DNA of 12,378 nucleotides from positions 1 to 12,378 of the forward strand of contig JAUWBH010000177.1 in the NCBI GenBank assembly GCA_030605085.1, written 5' to 3'. A program made the translations under genes and the position numbers. The stretch is from Promethearchaeota archaeon (GTDB lineage: Archaea; Asgardarchaeota; Lokiarchaeia; Sigynarchaeales; SOKP01). Within the stretch, counting starts at the first letter, position 1. Each line of letters begins with the position of its first letter. This document shows, one piece after another, positions 6,809 to 12,378 of the stretch. The notes under the pieces were generated by a model. That model was given only the letters and a program-made list of their open reading frames with translations, was not told where the DNA came from and made no database searches.

Positions 6809-7882
6809 TTAAAATGTGTTAACATCTATCCCGCGCATTTTCAACAAGGCTTTGATATCACCAGCGAGTAATTCCATTGCAGATTGATTAGATTTGAGGT
6901 AAGCGTCCATGTGGGCTAGACCGAGTCCACGCAAGTAAGTTTCTGCCTTCTCAACTGGGCAAAGTTCTGAAAAAGGGCGCATTTTTTCAGCGATAATCTT
7001 ATCCTCACCTAACATTTCGCTCTGCGTACGGAAAAATTCGTGCACTTCCTCCATCATATCGCAGAAATGGAAATGATCTGCGTTGTTTAGCACAATCATT
7101 CTTTTGGGATCTCTCGTTCGATCGAAGAGATCGTGCATAGTTTCTAAAGGTAAAGTTGTATCTCCTTCAGCGACAAGGTATAGCGTTGGTACTTCACGAT
7201 CCCAATTCAAATTTAGAGATTCGTAACACAAGCGCATGATGTCATCAAAATATGGTGCCCCACCAGCTGGAGCGAGCGGTAGAGCAGCACGGATACGAGC
7301 GTCCTTACCTGCTACCATGAGTGAGGTCCATCCTCCGAAGCTGTGTCCAGCTATGCCAATTTTTTCAACATCGATGGAATTAGTTGGTATAGATGTCTTT
7401 CCTGCGAGTAGAGAGTTTATCATGAAACTAATGTCTAAGGGTCTATCGACAATGGAGCTATTCGTTGTCGCCACGCGTTCAGCTATCGATGCAGCTACCT
7501 TAGTTGTCATATAATTCTCTACTACCTCCCATATGGTGTTTCCTATGTGGTCTGGAGAAGCGATTATGTATCCGTGGCTGGCCAGATGGCAGCAAAAGTG
7601 TGTGGTCTGGCGATGGTGCCCGCTAAAGCCATGGGAAAACATCACTAATGGATAGCTTCCCTCCCTGAGCTGTGCGTCACGAACAGCGTCTTGTTTTACG
7701 CGGGCGAAGAGGCGATATTTATCCTTTGTTTTATCGTCCAAATCTTGTCCTTTATATACATCGGTTGCGGGATACCAAAATTCGACAGGCAACTTTCGTT
7801 CTCGTTCGGAATCAACTAGTTCTTGACTACGAACACCAACTGGGAAAGGTCCCCGACTAAACGGATCGTAGTTATTACTCAT
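6809..7882 (-). CDS. Alpha/beta hydrolase, platelet-activating-factor-acetylhydrolase-like
   Basis: A 357-residue serine hydrolase. The nucleophile is Ser181 in GHSFGG (179-184) and the oxyanion region is MFSHGFSGHH (81-90). The acid is probably Asp241 in VAEGD, and the catalytic His is H270 or H272 in NNADHFHF. The N-terminal FPVGVRSQEL...LPVEFWYPAT pattern is the PAF-acetylhydrolase/dienelactone-hydrolase-type opening. There is no signal peptide or membrane segment, so it is likely cytoplasmic. The substrate is unknown; small esters or oxidised lipids are possibilities from the family. An SD-like GTGGGG lies a few bases before the ATG. Base composition stands out: 7261-7320 has 36 G/C in 60 bases, against very AT-rich neighbours, which suggests acquisition from a more GC-rich donor. 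The gene is convergent with the longin-like gene and lies 139 bp downstream of the asd fragment on the same strand. Confidence 0.85.
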   Translation of the reverse strand: MSNNYDPFSRGPFPVGVRSQELVDSERERKLPVEFWYPATDVYKGQDLDDKTKDKYRLFARVKQDAVRDAQLREGSYPLVMFSHGFSGHHRQTTHFCCHLASHGYIIASPDHIGNTIWEVVENYMTTKVAASIAERVATTNSSIVDRPLDISFMINSLLAGKTSIPTNSIDVEKIGIAGHSFGGWTSLMVAGKDARIRAALPLAPAGGAPYFDDIMRLCYESLNLNWDREVPTLYLVAEGDTTLPLETMHDLFDRTRDPKRMIVLNNADHFHFCDMMEEVHEFFRTQSEMLGEDKIIAEKMRPFSELCPVEKAETYLRGLGLAHMDAYLKSNQSAMELLAGDIKALLKMRGIDVNTF

Positions 7883-8021
7883 TTTTCCCCACTTTTTTTA
7901 CATTTCATTTTTTATTTATTTTATAGAATATGTAAAATAAATATAAATAAAATTATCTTTCTCGTATAAAATAAGGATATTATGAACGAATATAATTATT
8001 TTTAATAGCAAGTCAAAAAAA

Positions 8022-8379
8022 TTATTTTATGTATCCTGAGGCTTTCAATAATTCCGCGTTCAGTATTCCTCCTCCTGCGGCGCCTCTAATAGTATTGTGA
8101 CTTAGTGAAACGAATTTATAATCAAAAACAGTATCCTGTCTTAACCTTCCAATAGTAACTGCCATGCCTTTATCGTTATCTCTGTCTTTCTTTGGTTGGG
8201 GTCTATTCTCGTTTTCTAAGTAAATTATAGGTTGTTTTGGAGCAAATGGTAAATCTAATTCTTGTGGCAAAGATTTGAATTCAGTCCAAATTATGATTAT
8301 CTCAGCCATCGTTGGAGCTTTATCTTTAAATTTCATGCTTACACAAGCGGTGTGTCCATCAACAACAGGAACCGTTACT
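8022..8379 (-). pseudogene. asd: Aspartate-semialdehyde dehydrogenase, C-terminal fragment cut by the mobile element
   Basis: Minus-strand codons from 8378 read VTVPVVDGHTACVSMKFKDK and continue with PIIYLENENRPQPKKDRDN, GMAVTIGRLRQ and the archaeal asd end signature SHNTIRGAAGGGILNAELL. This enzyme reduces aspartyl phosphate to the semialdehyde in threonine, methionine and lysine synthesis. Only the last ~118 residues of a normally ~350-residue protein remain; the NADP-binding domain and catalytic Cys are absent. Homology stops exactly where the inverted-repeat element begins, and the next minus-strand codon is TAA. The protein is about 87% identical (14 differences in 104 residues) to the copy at the right end of the window. 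Many differences at the DNA level are silent, so this copy was under selection before it was broken. A start at the internal ATG (8336) would give no working enzyme. Confidence 0.85.
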
Positions 8380-8404
8380 TAAAATCTGGACAAATGTGGA
8401 CATT
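8380..8404 (+). repeat. Terminal inverted repeat, left (3' end of nuclease gene)
   Basis: The sequence matches the reverse complement of 11172-11196 at 23 of 25 positions; mismatches are at 8387 (T vs G) and 8396 (G vs C). It contains GGACA twice, at 8388-8392 and 8398-8402, ten bases apart. Confidence 0.85.
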
Positions 8405-8560
8405 CATCCAAAAAGGGCGTACGGAACCCCACGACAGACCCTTTAGGTACTGGCGATGAATTGTTTTTGTATGAATTTATTGCGTGGCTTGCTCATGACA
8501 ATGTTACGAGCAGCGTTTAGATCAGCATCCACTTGATATTTTCCATTCTCATGACACATA
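8405..8560 (-). ncRNA. Candidate omega-RNA-like 3' structure
   Basis: On the minus strand the nuclease stop codon (8443-8445) is embedded in a GC-rich stretch unlike the AT-rich surroundings. AAAGGG (8412-8417) can pair with CCCTTT (8439-8444), enclosing a loop that can form a small CGT/ACG stem. In TnpB elements a guide RNA overlaps the 3' end of the gene and ends at the element boundary, with the guide taken from flanking DNA. Position and composition fit this, but the boundaries given are a guess and no covariation was tested. Confidence 0.35.
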
Positions 8561-10098
8561 TGGGAACATGTAAACATCTTACCGCTCCGAACCGCAGTAG
8601 GTTTCAAGGAGCTATCAAACACGCATTTTTTAGATGTGTTACGAGCATTGACGAGTTGCAGTTTAATGCCAAGTATCTTTGCTTGAATTTCTACAGCTCT
8701 AATGATCTGCGAAAAAAACCAATGAATCTGCCAAAAACCAATATAATGACCAGCATATGCTTTTTTCGAGTGCCGCGACCATTTTAAATCCTCAAACTTG
8801 ATCTTGCTCACTTCATGGTGCATTGCAATCTGGATGATTTTACTGCTTACTTGGTGTACGATCTCAGTATTGATATTAGTAATTCGCATGTCAAGTGTCT
8901 CCCGCACATTTACCAGATATCTATACCGAGATTTTTCTTCATGGTTCATGGGATGTTTGTTTTTAATTTTTTGTATCTCTGATTGAACACCACGCTTTTC
9001 CTTGCGAATGTTAACCAATTTCTGCTTGAGATTAGTGTATTTGAGATGCGTGCCTCTCACGAGCTTACCATCTATAGTTAAATCATCTTTTTGATATTCT
9101 CGGTTAAGTAAAATACTTCTCTTAATGAAGTTTCCTCTTTCAAGTGTGTTAACCTTTCCTTGAAACTCCATGTCAAAAACATTGCGTTGGCTTAAGAAGT
9201 ATCTAGCGAATTCACATACTTCTTTCTCATTTTCATGGTGGATGATGCTTAAAGCCCCAAAAACCTTCAAACCTAAATCAATGCCCATCTCAACATCTTT
9301 ATCTGGAACGAACTGTTGAGTTGCATCCTCTGCCTTTTGTAATGCAAAAGGTAGGTTTAGAATGAGTTTATTGCGGTGTAATTGCACCAATGGGCTTTTT
9401 GTCTGCACGGTAAAACCCATCTTCTTATATTTACTTTTTAACTTTTGTATTCTATTATTCTTATCATTTATAGTTAATTGTATTTTTTCTCTTGTTATTA
9501 ATTGTAACTGTAATCTATTTCGCGGAATGTCTAAAGCGTATCTTTCTTTTTCTACAAATGGAATCGACATCCCTTTAATTTCTGGTAATTTAAGAAGTGT
9601 TCTTAATGAATCCTTCACAGATTTGAGTTCATCTACAAGTAATGAATATATACTTGTATCTTTTAAAAATATTTTTTTGAAATATTCTTTGAGCTTATAG
9701 AGGATCTTTATTTTAAAATAAGCAAGAGCATCATCTAAAGTTGTTCCTTTAATTTTTATGCGGGGAAAATTGGGCGCAAAAATCTGCTTCGCAAGAACAT
9801 GATTAGGGTTTTGTAAGAGAGTTTTTATATATTCTTGAGTGACCAATTCAAAAAGGTCTTTTAGATTAAATTGGGGTGCCTTTTTGGAAAATTCATGTAA
9901 CTTGGAATTTTTAATGAGGTCAAGCTCTTTATCACGTGCTTTTCTAAACTCTGAAATCGTGGAATAGGTAAGATTGTTTGTAATTACATGAATGCCCGTG
10001 TATTTATTAATGCGTTCCAATCTTTTTTGAAGCTTTGCGACTCTTTCATGATTGTTCTTATTTTGATATTTCTGGATCTCTGCATTTAGTCTTTTTTT
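8443..10098 (-). CDS. TnpB/Cas12-like RuvC nuclease, C-terminal part (same frame as 10099-10950)
   Basis: This part carries the RuvC nuclease core. Numbering from the TTG at 10020 (525 residues), RuvC-I is GIDLG with Asp248, RuvC-II is IKFEDL with Glu410, and RuvC-III is VDADLNAARNI with Asp500. All three catalytic acids are present. Between I and II is a long helical, coiled-coil-prone segment (about 320-400). The zinc-finger region NTSKKC...FTCSHMCHENGKYQ keeps only C466, C485 and C489: the second Cys of the usual CxxC is lost, and the second pair is CxxxC followed by His. The frame is open from just after the TAA at 10099-10101, so 26 further codons precede the TTG, and that TTG has no SD. 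I therefore read this as the downstream part of one ~835-codon gene. Typical TnpB is about 400 residues, so this is far larger. The predicted role is RNA-guided DNA cleavage, inferred from family. Confidence 0.8.
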   Translation of the reverse strand, partial: KKRLNAEIQKYQNKNNHERVAKLQKRLERINKYTGIHVITNNLTYSTISEFRKARDKELDLIKNSKLHEFSKKAPQFNLKDLFELVTQEYIKTLLQNPNHVLAKQIFAPNFPRIKIKGTTLDDALAYFKIKILYKLKEYFKKIFLKDTSIYSLLVDELKSVKDSLRTLLKLPEIKGMSIPFVEKERYALDIPRNRLQLQLITREKIQLTINDKNNRIQKLKSKYKKMGFTVQTKSPLVQLHRNKLILNLPFALQKAEDATQQFVPDKDVEMGIDLGLKVFGALSIIHHENEKEVCEFARYFLSQRNVFDMEFQGKVNTLERGNFIKRSILLNREYQKDDLTIDGKLVRGTHLKYTNLKQKLVNIRKEKRGVQSEIQKIKNKHPMNHEEKSRYRYLVNVRETLDMRITNINTEIVHQVSSKIIQIAMHHEVSKIKFEDLKWSRHSKKAYAGHYIGFWQIHWFFSQIIRAVEIQAKILGIKLQLVNARNTSKKCVFDSSLKPTAVRSGKMFTCSHMCHENGKYQVDADLNAARNIVMSKPRNKFIQKQFIAST

Positions 10099-10950
10099 TT
10101 ATTTAGCGACTCTTAAGGTTCGAGTTTTTATGGTAGAAATAAAACGAGTTAGTAATTTGTCAAATAGAGTTTTTAGCGTGCTATTATCATCTATATCGAG
10201 TTCTTCTTTGGTATAATCTTTTATAATGTCTGCGTAGATCTCTTGATAGATATCGGTCATTTTAGCCTTTTGTAAATCCTTTAACCTATTTTTAAAGAAC
10301 GGATTAATGGTTTTTTGCTTAAGCATTAGGTTTCTAATTTGTAAAAAATGGTTGTTAAAGTAATGGAGTGAGAAAGATTCCTTCCCCTTCCTTTTCTTTT
10401 CAAACACATCATTTTGAAGGTTTTGTGAAAATAGTGAAAAAAGTTCAATATCTTCACCTGTGGTAAGAGAGCCTGTCTTGTATCTCATGGGCATTCCAGA
10501 AATGAGGTGATACAGAATGTTTTGATGTGCCTCATGACTGCTATCTGAAAGAATAGTGGTAGTAACATCAATGATATTTACGAGATCATGACGTCTAAGG
10601 AGCTGATTGCGCACCGCAAGAAACGCATGATCAAGGATAAATCGGGAGATACGCTTATTAAGGCTGTATTTTATGCCGTCATGATGAAAAGTGTGGTCTA
10701 GATTATTGAGCTTGTAAAATTCATAGATGTTTTTCTTTTGAGCATGTTTAGTAGTTTTTTCGAAATGCTCTAAAATGTCAACTGAGGGAGCATTTGAATT
10801 GAAAGCTTTTTTGAAAAGAAATTCTGTGATTTCATTAGAAAGCTCTCGTGCCCGAATGAAGGCACTCTCTATTAACTCACGCTGTCCTCTATCCTTAGGG
10901 AAAAGCCCTACTTTTCTACTTATTATGTGAGAACCTTTCTTTATGGCCAA
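10099..10950 (-). CDS. TnpB/Cas12-like nuclease, N-terminal part (ends at in-frame TAA)
   Basis: A 283-residue basic, mainly helical protein. It opens with SHIISRKVGLFPKDRGQREL followed by IESAFIRARELSNEITEFLF. This matches the TnpB N-terminal pattern of a beta strand, a hydrophobic 'LYPT/LFP' turn and a first helix, so it is probably the start of the wedge domain. The rest (helices at about 70-130, 165-210 and 215-280) would be a recognition-lobe region. The stop at 10099-10101 lies in the same frame as the RuvC part, and the codons after it continue in the same basic helical style (KKRLNAEIQKYQNKNN). The sequence around the stop is AAA TAA followed by eight A. Start: TTG at 10950, backed by a strong SD (AAAGGGGTG) five bases upstream; stops lie just upstream in frame. 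Alone it would lack all catalytic residues. Confidence 0.7.
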   Translation of the reverse strand: MAIKKGSHIISRKVGLFPKDRGQRELIESAFIRARELSNEITEFLFKKAFNSNAPSVDILEHFEKTTKHAQKKNIYEFYKLNNLDHTFHHDGIKYSLNKRISRFILDHAFLAVRNQLLRRHDLVNIIDVTTTILSDSSHEAHQNILYHLISGMPMRYKTGSLTTGEDIELFSLFSQNLQNDVFEKKRKGKESFSLHYFNNHFLQIRNLMLKQKTINPFFKNRLKDLQKAKMTDIYQEIYADIIKDYTKEELDIDDNSTLKTLFDKLLTRFISTIKTRTLRVAK

Positions 10951-10955
10951 AAGAG

Positions 10956-10964
10956 CACCCCTTT
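10956..10964 (-). promoter_or_regulatory. Ribosome binding site fixing the nuclease TTG start
   Basis: The minus strand reads AAAGGGGTG, five bases before TTG (10950-10948). It is the best SD in the element and makes the TTG the credible start. No comparable SD precedes the internal TTG at 10020. Confidence 0.6.
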
Positions 10965-11171
10965 TTTATCAGTAGACATCAATAAGAACTGACATATAAT
11001 CGTTGTAGTCGTCATTGAGCGTGAGAAAGAATAATTAAGTAGTAGTTTCATGTATTATCATCAAATACTTTCAAACCTATTTAAACCTTATAACACTGCT
11101 GATTTTTTGAAATTAGGTTTTTTTACAATGTAATGAATCGTATAAGTTCTGAATATTACATCAATTTAAAT
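10965..11171 (-). promoter_or_regulatory. 5' non-coding part of the element with candidate TATA box
   Basis: No gene was seen between the nuclease SD and the right inverted repeat. On the minus strand AAGGTTTAAATAGG (complement of 11076-11089) resembles an archaeal BRE/TATA box (TTTAWATA). It would start transcription about 25 bases downstream, leaving a leader of roughly 100 bases. Function is inferred from sequence only. Confidence 0.35.
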
Positions 11172-11398
11172 AATGTCCAGATTTGTCCCGATTTTAGGAA
11201 ACTAATAGTAATTACCTCGCTATTTGCAGAAAGTTTCAATTGACTCTCATTGAACTCTCTTGAACCATCTTCTCTATTATATATATTTTTTTCGTAATTA
11301 TATGAATTAATGTCAAAATTCTTAGTTAGATTAAAAATGGAAACTAAAAAAATCACCGACAATGCTAATATCAATCGATAAAGAACTGTTTTTTTCAC
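11156..11398 (-). pseudogene. Small signal-anchored protein, 3' end replaced by the element's repeat
   Basis: The GTG-started frame gives MKKTVLYRLILALSVIFLVS, a short basic start and one hydrophobic helix, followed by a polar Asn/Ser/Glu-rich outer domain. This looks like a signal peptide or membrane anchor with an exported tail. The last 14 residues (from FLKSGQIW) are encoded by the inverted repeat and its inner flank, so the native C-terminus is lost after about 66 residues. The GTG overlaps the TAG of the upstream gene by one base (TAGTG), which points to translational coupling and a two-gene operon. I do not recognise the family. The product could still be made as a chimera, or the gene may be dead. 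Confidence 0.5.
11172..11196 (-). repeat. Terminal inverted repeat, right (5' end of nuclease gene)
   Basis: The partner of 8380-8404, matching at 23 of 25 positions in reverse complement. It also carries two GGACA motifs ten bases apart on the minus strand, and it interrupts the reading frame of the neighbouring small membrane-protein gene. Confidence 0.85.
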
Positions 11399-11718
11399 TA
11401 TTGAATCACTTCCTTTAACATTGTTTTTACCTTTTCTTGTATTTCTAAAGGCTCTGGTCTTACTTTTTTTCTTTTGTAGGCAACCACGCTAACGCTGCTC
11501 GCTATTGCAACAATAGAACACGCAACTATTGTTCCAATAAAGGTGAAATCGTTGTCCATTTCGGAAGAACCAACGAATGAATCAACTAATTCTTTTATAT
11601 ATACTTCCTCGTCGTTAGATAAAATTGTAAGACAATCTAAAATTCCATCTTCCGTGTACTTTTGAACTATTGTATCATCGTATAATTTTAATTTTTTTTT
11701 TAATTTACATTTTATCAA
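11398..11718 (-). CDS. Small single-pass membrane protein, unrecognised
   Basis: A 106-residue product from a TTG start. An in-frame TAA just upstream (11722-11724) limits any extension, and no ATG is available near the start. The N-terminal ~60 residues are soluble, with KLYDDTIVQKYTEDGILDCL and a DEEVYIKEL stretch. A transmembrane helix follows at about 60-81 (FIGTIVACSIVAIASSVSVV), then a basic KRKK stop-transfer and a short cytoplasmic helix. This suggests an extracytoplasmic N-terminal domain with the C-terminus inside. It overlaps the next minus-strand gene by one base and probably forms an operon with it. No family is recognised. The weak start leaves some doubt that it is expressed. 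Confidence 0.5.
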   Translation of the reverse strand: MIKCKLKKKLKLYDDTIVQKYTEDGILDCLTILSNDEEVYIKELVDSFVGSSEMDNDFTFIGTIVACSIVAIASSVSVVAYKRKKVRPEPLEIQEKVKTMLKEVIQ

Positions 11719-12038
11719 AATTTATATGTTTATTATTCCATAAGTGATATGAGATGTCGAAATTATTATTACCCGCTAATATTTACGCTAGATTTCAAGA
11801 CAAACAAATCGATCGAAGTACAGCGTTAAATTGTATAATAGAAATATTTCTATGGAGGAAATTACGATAAAAATAATCATAGATGTTTTCAATTTTTCGA
11901 GATAGTAATGTTGTTCAGAATTTGAGAGGAAATGGCGTGTATTGTATTTTGTCGAGCGAGTGGAGATTGTCACTCATGTTTTTTTTTCTATTTTTAGAAA
12001 TGATTCATAAAAATCAAATTAAAATAAGAGAGGATTAA
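11719..12038. other. Intergenic region of 320 bp with no supported gene
   Basis: The region lies between the second asd copy and the small membrane-protein pair, both on the minus strand. It is AT-rich with short T and A runs. A 61-codon minus-strand frame (11788-11973) lacks an SD and any recognisable motif apart from a hydrophobic stretch, so I do not call it. The promoter of the 11718 gene should lie here. Confidence 0.4.
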
Positions 12039-12378
12039 TTATTTTATAAATCCTTTAGCTTTTAATAGTTCCGCATTCAATATTCCGCCTCCTGCGGCTC
12101 CCCTAATAGTATTGTGACTAAGAGCAACGAATTTAAAATTAAAGATATTATCTTCTCGCAATCTCCCTACTGTTACTGCCATTCCCTTGTCGTTATCTCT
12201 GTCTTTTTTTGGTTGTGGTCTATTTTCGTTTTCCAAGTAAATTATTGGTTGTTTTGGTGCAAATGGCAAATCTAATTCTTGAGGTACAGATTTGAATTCG
12301 GTCCAAATTTTAATTATTTCTTCTTTTGTCGGCACCTTGTCTTTGAATTTCATATTTACACTCGCAGTATGTCCATCA
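12039..12378 (-). CDS. asd: Aspartate-semialdehyde dehydrogenase, C-terminal part (5' end outside window)
   Basis: The minus-strand frame is open to the window edge: DGHTASVNMKFKDK continues through PIIYLENENRPQPKKDRDN and GMAVTVGRLRE to SHNTIRGAAGGGILNAELL and ends GFIK. This is the C-terminal substrate-binding/dimer part of the archaeal-type enzyme that makes aspartate semialdehyde for Thr, Met and Lys synthesis. The catalytic Cys and the NADP-binding Rossmann domain lie beyond the window. It is the presumed functional copy; the paralogue at 8022-8379 is broken. No start is visible: the ATG at 12353 is internal, because codons upstream of it still match the family. Its 3' flank shows no similarity to the flank of the broken copy. 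Confidence 0.85.
   Translation of the reverse strand, partial: DGHTASVNMKFKDKVPTKEEIIKIWTEFKSVPQELDLPFAPKQPIIYLENENRPQPKKDRDNDKGMAVTVGRLREDNIFNFKFVALSHNTIRGAAGGGILNAELLKAKGFIK

Larger units (their letters stand above)
8380..11196 (-). mobile_element. Inverted-repeat element carrying a large TnpB/Cas12-like nuclease, no transposase
   Basis: A 2,817-bp segment bounded by 25-bp inverted repeats that match at 23 positions. Both repeats start TAAAATC and end TGGACATT. It holds a single interrupted reading frame for a RuvC nuclease, about 220 bp of non-coding DNA at the 5' end and about 60 bp at the 3' end. The left flank is a truncated asd gene and the right flank a truncated small membrane-protein gene. 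No TnpA (Y1 or serine) and no DDE transposase is encoded inside, so the element would have to be moved in trans. TA dinucleotides at both outer ends would fit an IS630/Tc1-mariner-type target, but this is unproven. Classic IS200/IS605 elements lack such repeats. Eukaryotic Fanzor nucleases are TnpB relatives carried by inverted-repeat DNA transposons, which is the nearest parallel I know. Confidence 0.75.

Noticed and set aside
7236..7514. Plus-strand ORF opposite the alpha/beta hydrolase
   Set aside because: It is a mirror of the hydrolase gene, whose catalytic motifs clearly lie on the minus strand.
8262..8459. Plus-strand ORF crossing the asd fragment and the left inverted repeat
   Set aside because: It is the antisense shadow of the asd coding sequence extended through the repeat; the LKSGQ residues come from the repeat itself.
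9362..9700. Plus-strand 112-codon Cys/Leu/Phe-rich ORF
   Set aside because: It lies antisense inside the nuclease coding region, has low-complexity hydrophobic composition and no SD.
10090..10102. Programmed frameshift at the A run joining the two nuclease halves
   Set aside because: The halves are already in the same frame, so a single frameshift would not join them. Only readthrough, mutation or error fits.
8443..10950. CRISPR-Cas type V locus
   Set aside because: The nuclease is Cas12/TnpB-like, but no direct-repeat array and no cas1, cas2 or cas4 is present in the window; the inverted-repeat boundaries favour a transposon context.
11788..11973. Minus-strand 61-codon ORF with a hydrophobic stretch
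   Set aside because: It has no SD, no recognisable motif and unusual composition for the neighbourhood, and it is short enough to arise by chance in AT-rich DNA.

Overview
The window looks like AT-rich archaeal DNA, most likely from an Asgard (Lokiarchaeia-like) archaeon. This rests on three things recalled from family knowledge, not a database search: a Ras-like small-GTPase homologue with the C-terminal Cys/His tail common in Asgard GTPases, a longin/roadblock-like N-terminal domain followed by winged-helix segments, and archaeal-style TATA boxes and T-tract terminators. No rRNA, tRNA or CRISPR array was seen.

Left part (1-2992): the 3' end of an unrecognised gene, a degenerate Ras-like GTPase whose start codon appears to have become ATA, a GNAT acetyltransferase, and a complete 3-hydroxyacyl-CoA dehydrogenase. 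Middle part (3068-7882): a 5'-truncated second 3-hydroxyacyl-CoA dehydrogenase on the minus strand abuts, head to head at about 3600, a 5'-truncated copy of a multi-pass membrane protein. The full-length paralogue of that membrane protein follows at 4389-5489. Then come the longin-like/winged-helix protein and, convergent to it, a more GC-rich alpha/beta hydrolase of the PAF-acetylhydrolase type.

Right part (8022-12378): a 3' fragment of aspartate-semialdehyde dehydrogenase (asd) is cut off by a 2.8-kb element at 8380-11196. The element has 25-bp terminal inverted repeats that match at 23 positions. It contains no recognisable transposase. Its cargo is one very large TnpB/Cas12-type RuvC nuclease reading frame of about 835 codons, split by a single in-frame TAA. 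A GC-rich hairpin overlaps the nuclease stop codon, where the guide RNA of TnpB systems normally ends. Beyond the other end lie two small coupled membrane-protein genes, the second truncated by the element, and then a diverged second asd copy that runs off the window.

The genes do not form one obvious pathway. The region reads as accessory and rearranged: several duplicated-then-truncated genes, one deletion junction and one mobile element. The best candidate for an undescribed system is the inverted-repeat element carrying the oversized TnpB-like nuclease.
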